From NCBI RefSeq assembly GCF_004963255.1, contig NZ_SUGA01000021.1, positions 1 through 64,000 on the forward strand: DNA of 64,000 nucleotides, given 5' to 3'. The notes below the pieces were generated by a model. The model was not told the DNA's origin and searched no databases. It saw only the letters and a list, made by a program, of their open reading frames with translations. Positions 44,401 to 52,656 of the stretch are shown here, one piece after another (within the stretch, counting starts at the first letter, position 1; every line of letters begins with the position of its first letter). Source of the DNA: Mesorhizobium sp. Its GTDB lineage: Bacteria > Pseudomonadota > Alphaproteobacteria > Rhizobiales > Rhizobiaceae. The position numbers and the translations under genes were made by a program.

Positions 44401-45272
44401 ATCTCGGGTCCGACCGGCATGTGGTAGATGAAGGCGCCGCCGCCCGGCACGCAATCGACCGTGCCGCGGTCGACCTTGAAGCACTCCTTGCTTGGAGGCG
44501 GAGGCGGCGGATTGCATTTGGTCAGGTCGATCCTGATCGAGGTTTTTACGCCGGTGAGGAAATCGCCGTCGTCGGGCTTATCCGGATCCTGCGAGGGGAT
44601 GGTCGTTGCCGGCCCGCCCCGCAGCGAGACCTTGATCTCTCCCTGGTTGTCGACCGTCCCCGGCACGAGGAAGGCCGCATGGTCTATCTTGGCGGTGATG
44701 CGGAAGATGATGATGCGCTCGTTCGCAGCACCCGCGCCATCGAGGTTGGCAGCGCTGATGCGGAAGTTGGAAACGCTCGCCGTGTCGTTCGGGCCGGCCG
44801 ACGTGCTGATCGAAGCAGCCGGCAGCGGTCCGCCGGAGGCGCTGGTGCCGTCGCCGGCAACATCGACGCTGACGATCTGCAGGCCACGCGGCAGTTGATC
44901 CCTGAAATCGAGCCTTGTCGCCTTGAGCAAGGCCGCCACGCTTGGCCGGTCGAAGTCCTGCGGGTCGCCATGGATGCCGAAGCTCAGAACATATTCCACC
45001 GTATCGCAGCTTCTCTGGCCGCCCTTCTTGGTGAAGAAGGGCACGATCCGCGCAAGTTCTGCGTTGATGCCGCGTGACGTCGGATTGGCGGCCTGGCTGG
45101 TCGCGGCCGGAGTCTGGTTCTGGGCGAGCGCCGGCAGGGCCGGCGTCATGGCGACCGCGATACCGGCCGCCATCAGCCAGCGCGCGCCGCGCCTGGCATA
45201 TGACAGGGGTTTCATGATCGTCTCCATGACGGTGTTGCGCGCGCCGAGGCGGGAATGGGCGAGATCGCTCAT
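41424..45272 (-). CDS. Large secreted protein with DUF11-like domains and a Cys-repeat tail
   Basis: This 1282-residue exported protein has a signal segment of about 50 residues ending MTPALPALAQ. Four DUF11-like beta domains begin near residues 377, 522, 660 and 789 (DLKVEKHADVP, DLILKKRARAP, MRITKTCGGSL, TIRVEKTGDAE), each with the 'F.I.V.N.G..P..GP' pattern. From about residue 950 to 1240 come eight or so repeats of about 35 residues with the pattern C-IRGQ-x-R-x(2)-NG-x-C-x-CP-x-GTEVR-x-G-x-C, resembling EB/EGF-like modules. The C-terminus is Arg-rich. The start ATG 45272 has AGGAGGG ahead and overlaps the upstream stop (ATGA). I do not recognise a function; a surface or envelope structural role is likely. 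Confidence 0.85.
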   Translation of the reverse strand: MSDLAHSRLGARNTVMETIMKPLSYARRGARWLMAAGIAVAMTPALPALAQNQTPAATSQAANPTSRGINAELARIVPFFTKKGGQRSCDTVEYVLSFGIHGDPQDFDRPSVAALLKATRLDFRDQLPRGLQIVSVDVAGDGTSASGGPLPAASISTSAGPNDTASVSNFRISAANLDGAGAANERIIIFRITAKIDHAAFLVPGTVDNQGEIKVSLRGGPATTIPSQDPDKPDDGDFLTGVKTSIRIDLTKCNPPPPPPSKECFKVDRGTVDCVPGGGAFIYHMPVGPEMGGKWVQVSTTNLGVTIVPDTQKVPVGGGVLNWKIIGASPGGAIHFIVTGIETYAGPKEGWGLCCTQVIDIVIPRDLRCPPKDKEPDLKVEKHADVPRCTMAGGCAFTITVTNVGDAPYNGKIVLDEVTLPPGSVLTSGPNAPWVCVPGTTPMTCTYPATTLNPGASVNLKLGFKPAGGWQGGALRNCAAYDYQASGKPLFGSQQNDRGCASIPICRRGDRDPQCNPPVEKKVDLILKKRARAPVCTPDGLCTFVIDIINNGTGTYNGPLTVIDTYPGGAPTSSTFGPSPPWTCGPNGPGQFRCDDAGISLPPGASTPIVVKAVMPANYRPDTVENCAEVKGIPGEVDLANNKACATERIRRPNGGQPGMRITKTCGGSLAGAAAVSCRITVSNAGTAAPTGPVRVNDAATLVSGGAPVQIQTVAPDGAEWTCGPVPANALSCQIPGAVLAPGTSRHFDVTVSGNGAFENCARGSFGPAPGDDIVYPIGQACAKGGGASTIRVEKTGDAECQPGEPCSFEITITNDGPNPFSGPVRIGDAIGVEGLGRLEGVQVTSIDPPFGCSPEPTMLPASCIANLTLGAGESHSHHVTVILPEDGRLAALQGTVSGQNCVGVLPPNTPVQGGGDVLSRDLTNVQGDRGKAYACHPFTIRHEVKNQCLYGLVMNSAGRCVCPEGTTFRNGQCSSGGTKLLPLPPPPRCVLLQGQIRTEDGRCVCPRGTDLENGKCVRSNIPEEPQCTLRPGQYRDQDGNCVCRRGELVNGVCQDVPPKCAIRGAVPTSNGNGCTCPDGTHLDRAAKACVPDRQPPAQCRIRGQSRNADGDCVCPSGTEVRDGACRPIVSKQCPIRGQLRDANGNCACPDGLEVRGKACQRPKPSQEQCTIRGQVHNKRGDCVCPRGTEIRNGACRKPQVECAPGAEFIDGQCQPVFTRRRCPVGTTGRYPDCTPIRRRPGIEINPGILLNPNVLQQLVPQRQPRRIIQDPSGANIQNFKP

Positions 45273-47248
45273 CTTTCCCTCCTAGGCGCTTCGCAGTCGA
45301 CGGCTGGCGTTCTGAGTGGCAGCGTCATCTTGCAGCAAGGGTAGTAGCCGCCCTTGTCCTGGTCGGACTTGCGGTAGAAGCAGAGCCCGACATTGACGGT
45401 ATCGCCCGGATCATGGCCGGTGATGTCGACCGTGTAGGGCTTGCCGGGAACATGCGACATGGGGGTCGTCACCCCGACGCCGGGCGTCCTGGACTGCGCC
45501 TTGATCGAATCGCCGCCGAAGCCGGCATGGTCATGGAGAGTGAGTTCGGCCCGCAGCCCGCGCGGCGTGCAATAATAGTGCACATCCTCGACATCGACGC
45601 AGGGCGGCAGATTGCCGGGCGGCGGGAAGTCGGGCGGATAGAACGGAGGCAGATAGCCGCCGCCGGGGATTTCCTCGTAATAGCCGGCGCGGCCCTCGCA
45701 GGGGCGCCAGACCCTGACGTCGCCGACATGGCCTTGCACGTCCGGGTCCTCGAAATAGCCGTCGAAATCGACGAACCATGAGCCGAAGGGAGGCACGTTG
45801 GCCGGCTCGACCAGCGCGCTCGGCGTCAGCTGCACGCCGTGCACGGCAAGCGGTCCGCCGGCGGCGAGCCGCTCGGCAAATTCGGGATTGTCGCGCAATT
45901 TGTCGCCGGTGTTGACGACGGTGTCGGTGCAGACGGACGTGTCGAGATTGCCTTCGGCATCATAGCGATATTGCAGGTCGACGCCGCCGGCCGACTGGCG
46001 ATTGCCCTGCGGGAAGCCGACCGCATATTCCTCTGGAACCTCGACCCAGGCCGATTCCGTCGCCGGATCGTCCGGGTCCTCGCGCCAGTAGCGGATCAGC
46101 TCGCCTTTACCGGAGGAGGCGAAGCGGCTGTAATCATAGCGGTTTTCGACAGGGCCGCGCTGGGCGAGATACATGAAGCCCTTGTTGTCGAAGGCGATGT
46201 CGGTGACGGCATAATCCTGGTCCGCCTTGACCGTCAGCTCCCAGCGCGGATCGCCGGCGAAGCTTCCGTCGCTCGCAATGCCAACCGACCAGATTTCGGC
46301 CTTCTCGCCGACGGAATAGTAGAGCCGGCCGCCATGATAGGAGACGGCCCAAACGCGACGCGCATCCTGTGTGTAGCCCCACGTTTCGGGGTCTTCGGTG
46401 TCGAAGGCCGCGCCTTGGATGTCCATCAATACGCCGTCATCGGCGACGGGGCTGAGCCCATGCGCCGGTCGCCCGGCGACGCCATGGTCGAAGCTGTCGA
46501 TCAGGTTGCCCTCGATATCGATGCGGTGAATGAGCCCCGTGTCGAGATCCGAAGCGAAGAACTCGCGATGGGCCGGATCGAAGGCGAGGTTGCCGATGCC
46601 CGGCCCGCTGTCGGTGTCGATGTAGGCGAATTTCGAGACAGCACCCGTGATGCCATCGATCTTCCAGATCGTGCCCGGACCGCCGCCATTCTCGGTGCCG
46701 AACTGGCCGTCCATGAAGACCGCGCCGGCGGCGCCGCGGCGCTGCCGTTCCGGCCTGCCGTCATTGTCGGCGTCTGGCGTGACGATCTCGATGCCATGCA
46801 GCGAGGTCGCGGCCGCATAGAGGTTGGGTACGCCCGACGGCACGCCGTCGCGCACGCCGTCGTCATAGGCGAGGCCGAACACCTCGCCGATCTGCCCGGC
46901 CGTCACCTCGAAGGGGGGCGGCGTGAAGACAAGCTGGCCGGAGGCGGGCCCGCCGAGATGCGTAACGTCGAAAACGCGCAAGGATGCGCGCGACGTGTCG
47001 ATGAAGGTCTCGTCGACCGGGTCGACGCCGGGCGGCAGACCCTGATCGAAATCGGGAATGATGGTGCCCGGAAAACCGGTGACCGCCATCGAGCCGGGAT
47101 AGATGATCTGGGTTTCCTGTGCCTGCGCCGCGCCGCCGATCCACAGGCCGGCGGACAGCGCCAAAGCGAGAATTCCGCTGCTTGTCGCGATTGCGCGGCG
47201 CAAACGACCGCCACGGGAACGCAGGAACGAGCCGCGAACGCCAGACAT
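45269..47248 (-). CDS. Secreted beta-propeller-like protein, function unknown
   Basis: This 659-residue exported protein has a signal peptide (Arg-rich n-region, hydrophobic ATSSGILALALSAGLWIGG, cleavage near AAQA-QE). The middle carries propeller-like strands such as GPGTIWKIDGITGAVSKFAYID, GNLAFDPAHREFFASDLDTGLIHRIDIEGN and VTDIAFDNKGFMYLAQRG. A Pro-rich linker (PPFYPPDFPPPGNLPP) leads to a Cys-containing C-terminal domain. ATG 47248 follows GGGGGGAG; 83 in-frame codons upstream look non-coding. It is coupled by ATGA to the 1282-residue protein, so the two are probably made and exported together. Confidence 0.82.
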   Translation of the reverse strand: MSGVRGSFLRSRGGRLRRAIATSSGILALALSAGLWIGGAAQAQETQIIYPGSMAVTGFPGTIIPDFDQGLPPGVDPVDETFIDTSRASLRVFDVTHLGGPASGQLVFTPPPFEVTAGQIGEVFGLAYDDGVRDGVPSGVPNLYAAATSLHGIEIVTPDADNDGRPERQRRGAAGAVFMDGQFGTENGGGPGTIWKIDGITGAVSKFAYIDTDSGPGIGNLAFDPAHREFFASDLDTGLIHRIDIEGNLIDSFDHGVAGRPAHGLSPVADDGVLMDIQGAAFDTEDPETWGYTQDARRVWAVSYHGGRLYYSVGEKAEIWSVGIASDGSFAGDPRWELTVKADQDYAVTDIAFDNKGFMYLAQRGPVENRYDYSRFASSGKGELIRYWREDPDDPATESAWVEVPEEYAVGFPQGNRQSAGGVDLQYRYDAEGNLDTSVCTDTVVNTGDKLRDNPEFAERLAAGGPLAVHGVQLTPSALVEPANVPPFGSWFVDFDGYFEDPDVQGHVGDVRVWRPCEGRAGYYEEIPGGGYLPPFYPPDFPPPGNLPPCVDVEDVHYYCTPRGLRAELTLHDHAGFGGDSIKAQSRTPGVGVTTPMSHVPGKPYTVDITGHDPGDTVNVGLCFYRKSDQDKGGYYPCCKMTLPLRTPAVDCEAPRRER

Positions 47249-47602
47249 TGAACTCCCCCCGAAGCCGCTGGAAGGAACGTCCGCCTCTACCGCGCCAACC
47301 AGGGCAAGGCGCGGCGTTGCGGCACGTTCTTCCCCGATCGAACTGTCTGTTTTCCTCTTCGCGACGATACGACGGCTCTCCCGCAGGGTCAACGGAATCA
47401 GCCGGAAGCCCAGCGCGTCGACCTCTTCCCGAAGGCGGTGATCGCGCCGGACTCCCGTTGTTCCCGGAGACCGCGAAGTCCCTGGGTTTCTGGTCATGGC
47501 GGCTTTCCTTTCCGGGCCGCGCCATTGCGGCGCCTGGCCATCAGTCGCGGGCCGGCGGGGAAAGGTTCATCGGAGGAAAGCGGAGCGAAAGCGCCTGGGG
47601 TG
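47249..47602. other. 354-base gap upstream of the secreted-protein pair
   Basis: The region lies between the 3' end of the alpha/beta hydrolase gene and the start of the secreted-protein operon. The reverse frame is open through 47497 but the translation is Arg-rich and lacks a ribosome binding site, so I do not call a gene. It should hold the promoter of the secreted pair; no clear operator or repeat is visible. Confidence 0.6.
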
Positions 47603-48544
47603 TCACCAGATCCAGTCGCCGCGCCCGAGCGCCGAAACCGCCTCGACGATGCGGGTGAAGCTGGTCCGCGCCCGGCCAACCATGTGCCTGGCTCGGAGAT
47701 AACCGTGCACAAGGCCGGGCTCCTCGAACCAGAAGGCGCGTCCGCCGGCCGCGATGACGCGGTCGCGATAGGCTTCGCCGTCGGACGACAGCGGGTCGCA
47801 TTGCGCGGTGATCAGCACCGTCGGCGGCAGGTTCGCGAAATCGGCGTCGGCGAGCGGGTAGAGCGTGATGTCGCCGGTCATGTCGACACCGCCGGTGCGG
47901 ACATGCTTGTAGAAGTCGAGGTCGCGCACGGTCAGCATCGGCGCCTCGGCATGCGTAACGTAAGAGCCCTTCGAGTGGTCGCCGCCGAGGCCGGGATAGA
48001 TCAGCACCTGGCCAGCCGGCTTCTTTTCATGACCGCGCGTGGCGTGGGCGACCGCGGCGCAAAGATTGCCGCCGGCGCTGTCGCCGCAGAGCAGGACTGG
48101 GCAGTCATAGGTCTTGGCGGCCCATTCGAAGGCGTCCATGGCGTCGTCGAAGGCCGCCGGGTGCAGATGCTCCGGCGCCAGCCGGTAGTCGAGCGAGACC
48201 ACCTCGAAGCCGGTGCGGGCGCAAAGCTCGGCGCAGACGTCGTCATGGCTGTCCAGCCCGCCAAGGATGAAGCCGCCGCCATGGATATAAAGCACCATCG
48301 CGGCTGCGTCCGGAACGGCGTTGCGGTAGATGCGGATCGAGATGCTGTTGGTTGGTGCGGCAACGGCAGTCGTCGCCGCCGTCACGCCTTGCGGATAGCC
48401 GGCAAAGAACTCGCGGCACATCCGGTCGTAGATCGCGCGCTGCTCTTCGATCGTGTAGTCGATCGTATCGGGCGGATAATAGGAGTTGGTCTTATCGATG
48501 AAGGCCCAGGTCTCGGCGTCGATCAGGGTTTTGTAGTCGGTCAT
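47603..48544 (-). CDS. Alpha/beta hydrolase, hormone-sensitive-lipase family
   Basis: This 313-residue hydrolase has the oxyanion motif MVLYIHGGGFILGG, the nucleophile elbow LLCGDSAGGNLCAA, an Asp in the late strand (LITAQCDPLSSDGEAY) and the catalytic His in EPGLVHGYLRAR. This is the esterase family IV pattern. The start is 48544 or 48562. It is the last gene of the carnitine/butyrobetaine operon. One possible role is release of carnitine from an ester such as an acylcarnitine; that is inference from context. Confidence 0.88.
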   Translation of the reverse strand: MTDYKTLIDAETWAFIDKTNSYYPPDTIDYTIEEQRAIYDRMCREFFAGYPQGVTAATTAVAAPTNSISIRIYRNAVPDAAAMVLYIHGGGFILGGLDSHDDVCAELCARTGFEVVSLDYRLAPEHLHPAAFDDAMDAFEWAAKTYDCPVLLCGDSAGGNLCAAVAHATRGHEKKPAGQVLIYPGLGGDHSKGSYVTHAEAPMLTVRDLDFYKHVRTGGVDMTGDITLYPLADADFANLPPTVLITAQCDPLSSDGEAYRDRVIAAGGRAFWFEEPGLVHGYLRARHMVGRARTSFTRIVEAVSALGRGDWIW

Positions 48545-48570
48545 ATGGGATGACGCCGTCATCTCCGACG

Positions 48571-49353
48571 CTATCGTCCCTTCCACACTGGATCGCGCTT
48601 CTCGGCGAACGCCCGGAACCCCTCCATATTGTCTTCCGACCCGTAGAGGATATCGACCGTCGGCAGCTGCCTTCTTGTCACCTTGTTCATCGCGTCCTGG
48701 AAGGTCAGCGCCTCGGCCACCCGCGCCGTCTCCTTGATCGAGGCGAAGACCAGCGGCGGGCCGCTCGCCAAAAGCCGTGCGATCTCCCAGACGCGCTCCT
48801 CGAGCTTGTCCTTGGGCAGCACCTCGTTGACCAGGCCCCAGCGATGCGCCTCGGCGACATCCATCCAGCGGCCGGTGAACAAAAGGTCCATGGCGATGTG
48901 GTAGGGGATGCGCTTCGGCAGCTTGATCGTCGCGGCGTCGGCGAGCGTGCCGGCGCGGATCTCGGGCAGCGCGAAGGAGGAATGGTCCGAGGCGTAGATG
49001 AGGTCGCAGGACAGCGCCAGCTCGAAACCGCCGCCCACCGCCATGCCGTTGACGCAGGCGATCACCGGCTTGTTGAGGTCCCGCAGTTCCTGCAGCCCGG
49101 CGAAGCCGCCGACGCCATAGTCGCCGTCGACCGCATCGCCGGCGGCGGCCGCCTTCAGGTCCCAGCCGGCGCTGAAGAACTTGTCGCCGGCCGTCTTGAC
49201 GATGGCGACGCGCAGCTCCGGATCGTCGCGGAACGCCTTGAAGGTCTCGCCCATCAGCCGCGACGTCTTGAGGTCGATGGCGTTGGCCTTCGGCCGGTCG
49301 AGCGTGACTTCGAGGATCGCGCCTTCGCGGCGGGTGGTGATGACGTCAGCCAT
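48571..49353 (-). CDS. Enoyl-CoA hydratase family, carnitinyl-CoA dehydratase-like
   Basis: This 260-residue crotonase-fold enzyme has the oxyanion-hole blocks FFSAGWDLKAAA and NGMAVGGGFELALSCDLIYAS and the acidic residue in FALPEIRAGTLADAATIKLPKRIP, a combination typical of CaiD-type carnitinyl-CoA dehydratases. ATG 49353 follows GGAGAAAAGAAG. It overlaps the CoA-ligase gene by eight bases. It would hydrate crotonobetainyl-CoA to carnitinyl-CoA. Confidence 0.85.
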   Translation of the reverse strand: MADVITTRREGAILEVTLDRPKANAIDLKTSRLMGETFKAFRDDPELRVAIVKTAGDKFFSAGWDLKAAAAGDAVDGDYGVGGFAGLQELRDLNKPVIACVNGMAVGGGFELALSCDLIYASDHSSFALPEIRAGTLADAATIKLPKRIPYHIAMDLLFTGRWMDVAEAHRWGLVNEVLPKDKLEERVWEIARLLASGPPLVFASIKETARVAEALTFQDAMNKVTRRQLPTVDILYGSEDNMEGFRAFAEKRDPVWKGR

Positions 49354-51430
49354 TCTTCTTTTCTCCAAGCACCAAGAGGGCGTCCGCGATCCAGGCGCCC
49401 TTGCCTTCGGCGCACACGATCAGCGGGTTGATGTCGAGTTCCTCGATCTCGCCTTCGTTCTTCTGCACAAAGTCGGCAATGCCGGCGATGGCGTCGATGG
49501 CTGCGTTGACGTCGGCCTTCGGCCGACCGCGATAGCCTTCGAGCAGCGGATAGAGCTTCAATCCACGCAATGCCGCCTCGATGTCGTCGCGCGTCGCCGG
49601 CAGCATCAGCGTCACGCTGTCGCGCAAAAGCTCCACCAGCACGCCGCCGGTGCCGAGCGTCATCACCACGCCGAACATCGGGTCGCGGGTGAAGCCGACG
49701 ATCAGCTCGGCGACGCCGTCGCGCACCATGCGCTCGGCATAGAGCCCGGTGCCGAGCGGCAGAAGGTCATGCGCGGCGGCGCTGACGGACTCGGCATCCT
49801 TGAGGTTCAGCCTGACGGCGCCGACTTCCGACTTGTGCGTCACGCCGAGCGCCTTGAGAGCGACCGGGAAGCCGAGCGTCATGGAGGAGATCACCGCCTC
49901 GACCGCATTGGAGGCGCGCTCGCCCTTCGGCACCGGCAGGCCGGCCTTGATCAGCCTTTCCTTGGCTTCGGCCTCGTCCGGCGTCACGCGCTTGGCCTCG
50001 GACGCGCCGGCGGCCGTTGTGTCGACCGGCTGCGCCTGCGGCTCGCGCCAGGCCCAGCCGATGAAAGCGGCCGCCTGGGCGGCGTCCATGGCTTCCGAGA
50101 TGCCGAACAACGGCACCATGCCGCGCGCCATCAGGCCTGCGGTGTATTCCTCCGGCAGGTTTTCCGGCAGCGAGGAGACGATCGCGCCTCGCGCCTTGTT
50201 GGTCTTCAGCGCCGCTTCGAAGGCGCGCAGCGTCGCCCACCAGTCGACGTCCGAGCAGCGGTCCGGGCGCGGGAAGTCGAGCACCAGCATGTTCAAGTCG
50301 AAACCGCCCGACACCATCGCGGTGAAGGTCGCGGTCATCGCCGGCTCGTTGTTCCAGATGAAAGTGTGGTAGTCGAGCGGATTGGCAACGGCCACCAGCG
50401 GGCCGAGCGTCGATTTGACATGCGCGCGGTGTTCGGCCGTCAGGGCCGGGAAATGCACCCAGCGCCCCTCGGCGCTGTCGGCCATCACGGAGGCCTCGCC
50501 GCCCGAGCAGCTCATCGAGGACAGCCTGTAGCCGGGCAAGGGCCCGGTGATGTGCAAAAGCTTCAGCGCCTCGATGAAGGCTGGAATGGAATCGATGCGC
50601 GCGATGCCCAGACGCTTCAGGAACGCGCCGGAGGCGGCGTCCGAGCCGGCGAGCGAGGCGGTGTGCGACACGGTCGCCTGCCTTGCCTGTTCGGAGCGGC
50701 CGACCTTCATGGCGATGATCGGCTTCTTCAGCTCGCGCGCCCGCGCCGCCAGCCTCTCGAAGCCGGCGACCGAATCGAAGGCCTCGATATGCAGTCCGAG
50801 CGCGGTGACGCGCTCGTCTTCGATGAGGCCGAGCGCCATTTCCGAAAGGCCGGTCTGCGCCTGGTTGCCGGCCGTCATCAGGAAGGCGATCGGCAGGCCG
50901 CGCTTCTGCATCGTCATGTTGATGGCGATGTTGGACGATTGCGTGATGATGGCGACGCCCTTGCCGCCTTCGGCCAGCCGGATGCCGCCATGCTGGTCGG
51001 GCCACAGCAGCGCGCCATCGGCATAGTTGATCAGGCCGTAGCAGTTCGGCCCGATGATCGGCATCTGGCCGGCGGCGGCGACGAGCTCCGCCTGCAGCCG
51101 CTCGCCGTCCTCGTCATAGGCCTCGGTCTCGAGGAAGCCGGCGGCAAAGCAGACGGCGCCGCCGGCGCCGCGCTCGGCCAGCGCCTTGATCACCTCGATG
51201 GTGAGATGCCGGTTGACGCCGACAAAGGCGGCGTCCGGCGCGCCAGGCAGGTCGGCGACGGACCGGTAGGCCTTGCGGCCGGCGACCTCCTCCTTGGTCG
51301 GATGCACCGGCCAGATTTCGCCGGCAAAGCCCATCTTGATCGATTGCGCCACGACGGCGGCGGCCTGCGCCCCGCCGAACACGGCGATCGATTTGGGGCG
51401 CAGGAGACGTTCGAGTTTATGCATGGTCAT
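49346..51430 (-). CDS. ADP-forming acyl-CoA synthetase (acetate--CoA ligase family)
   Basis: This 694-residue fused protein has an N-terminal CoA-binding Rossmann domain (RLLRPKSIAVFGG), a succinyl-CoA-ligase-like domain with VAIITQSSNIAINM and the phospho-His-region VSHTASLAGSDA, and a C-terminal ATP-grasp domain (about 470-690) with FPVALKALGVTHKSEVGAV and ELDINPLIV. In this operon it most likely activates gamma-butyrobetaine, crotonobetaine or carnitine to the CoA ester. That role is taken by AMP-forming CaiC in enterobacteria, so its presence here would be a non-homologous replacement. Confidence 0.88.
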   Translation of the reverse strand: MTMHKLERLLRPKSIAVFGGAQAAAVVAQSIKMGFAGEIWPVHPTKEEVAGRKAYRSVADLPGAPDAAFVGVNRHLTIEVIKALAERGAGGAVCFAAGFLETEAYDEDGERLQAELVAAAGQMPIIGPNCYGLINYADGALLWPDQHGGIRLAEGGKGVAIITQSSNIAINMTMQKRGLPIAFLMTAGNQAQTGLSEMALGLIEDERVTALGLHIEAFDSVAGFERLAARARELKKPIIAMKVGRSEQARQATVSHTASLAGSDAASGAFLKRLGIARIDSIPAFIEALKLLHITGPLPGYRLSSMSCSGGEASVMADSAEGRWVHFPALTAEHRAHVKSTLGPLVAVANPLDYHTFIWNNEPAMTATFTAMVSGGFDLNMLVLDFPRPDRCSDVDWWATLRAFEAALKTNKARGAIVSSLPENLPEEYTAGLMARGMVPLFGISEAMDAAQAAAFIGWAWREPQAQPVDTTAAGASEAKRVTPDEAEAKERLIKAGLPVPKGERASNAVEAVISSMTLGFPVALKALGVTHKSEVGAVRLNLKDAESVSAAAHDLLPLGTGLYAERMVRDGVAELIVGFTRDPMFGVVMTLGTGGVLVELLRDSVTLMLPATRDDIEAALRGLKLYPLLEGYRGRPKADVNAAIDAIAGIADFVQKNEGEIEELDINPLIVCAEGKGAWIADALLVLGEKKNG

Positions 51431-51440
51431 CTTTTCGTTC

Positions 51441-51489
51441 GAGCATGATCCCGTCCAGAGCCTGATCCCGGCTTTGGCGCATCATGCTC
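51441..51489. repeat. Short inverted repeat GAGCATGATCCC
   Basis: GAGCATGATCCCG and the inverted CATCATGCTC flank CCTGATCCCGGCTTTGGCG in the 58-base gap between the acyl-CoA dehydrogenase and ligase genes. It is a common small rhizobial intergenic palindrome. Confidence 0.7.
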
Positions 51490-52652
51490 TAAGCTCCGAA
51501 CGGACGCAGCAGCGCCCGCGAAATAATATGTCGCTGGATCTCCGACGTGCCTTCCCAGATGCGCTCGACGCGCGCGTCGCGCCAGATGCGCTCCAGCGGC
51601 AGGTCGTCCATCAGCCCCATGCCGCCATGGATCTGGATGGCTTCGTCAGCGACGAAGGCGAGCATCTCAGTGGCCTTCAGCTTGGCCATCGCCATGTCCT
51701 GGTCGGTGACGGTGCCCTGATCGTACTTCCAGCCGGCTTCGAACACCATCAGATCGGCAGCCTTCAGCTCCGTCGCCATATCGGCGAGCTTGAACGACAC
51801 GCCCTGGAACTTGCCGATCTGCTGGCCGAACTGCTGGCGCTGCGCGGCATATTCGATGGCGTGCGACAGAGCGCGCTCGGCACGGCCGAGACAGGTGGCG
51901 CCGACCTGCAGGCGCGTGGCGCCGAGCCAGGAGTTCGCGACATCAAAACCCTTGTGCACTTCGCCCAGCACCTGGCTCGCCGGCAGGCGGCAATCGTCGA
52001 ATTCGAGGATCGAGTTGGTGTAGCCGCGATGCGACACGTTGCGGTAGCCGTCGCGCACCGAAAAACCCTTGGTGCCCTTGTCGACGAAGAAGGCGGTGAT
52101 CTTCTTGCGCTTGCCGCGCGGCGAATCCTCCTCGCCCGAGGCCATGAAGACGATGGCGAAGTCGGCAATGTCGGCATGCGAGATGAAGTGCTTGGTGCCG
52201 TTGAGCACCCAGTCCGAACCGTCCTGCACGGCGGTCGCCTTCATGCCGCGCAGGTCGGAGCCTGCGCCCGGCTCGGTCATTGCCAGGCAGTCCCACTTCT
52301 CGCCGCGGATGCAGGGGAAGAGATATTTCTCGCGCTGCTCCGGCGTACCGGCGAGCAGGATGTTGGAGGGGCGCGCCACGCAGGTCCAATGCAGGGCGTA
52401 ATTGGCGCGGCCGAGCTCCTTTTCGTAGAGCAGCCAGCTCACCGTATCGAGCCCGGCGCCGCCGACATCGGCCGGCATATTGGCGGCGTAGAGCCCGGCC
52501 TCGATTGCCTTTGCCTTCAATTCGTCGATCAGCTCGCGGCGCAGCTCGCCGGTGCGCTCAACCTCGCGCTCATGCGGGTAAAGCTCGTTCTCGACGAAGG
52601 CGCGCGTCGTCTCGACGATGAGCTTCTGTTCTTCCGAAAGACCGAAATGCAT
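51489..52652 (-). CDS. Acyl-CoA dehydrogenase (probable butyrobetainyl-CoA dehydrogenase)
   Basis: This 387-residue FAD enzyme has the family signature LAMTEPGAGSDLRGMKATA, FVDKGTKGFSVRDGYRNVSHRGYTNS, QFGQQIGKFQGVSFKLADMATEL, and the catalytic-Glu region RDARVERIWEGTSEIQRHIISR. It starts at ATG 52652, four bases after the stop of the carnitine dehydrogenase. In this setting it would oxidise gamma-butyrobetainyl-CoA to crotonobetainyl-CoA, though a general acyl-CoA role is possible. Confidence 0.9.
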   Translation of the reverse strand: MHFGLSEEQKLIVETTRAFVENELYPHEREVERTGELRRELIDELKAKAIEAGLYAANMPADVGGAGLDTVSWLLYEKELGRANYALHWTCVARPSNILLAGTPEQREKYLFPCIRGEKWDCLAMTEPGAGSDLRGMKATAVQDGSDWVLNGTKHFISHADIADFAIVFMASGEEDSPRGKRKKITAFFVDKGTKGFSVRDGYRNVSHRGYTNSILEFDDCRLPASQVLGEVHKGFDVANSWLGATRLQVGATCLGRAERALSHAIEYAAQRQQFGQQIGKFQGVSFKLADMATELKAADLMVFEAGWKYDQGTVTDQDMAMAKLKATEMLAFVADEAIQIHGGMGLMDDLPLERIWRDARVERIWEGTSEIQRHIISRALLRPFGA

Positions 52653-52656
52653 CGCC

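Noticed and set aside
47249..47497. N-terminal extension of the propeller-like secreted protein by 83 residues
   Set aside because: It would bury the signal peptide, lacks a ribosome binding site and has Arg-rich non-conserved composition; ATG 47248 has GGGGGGAG.
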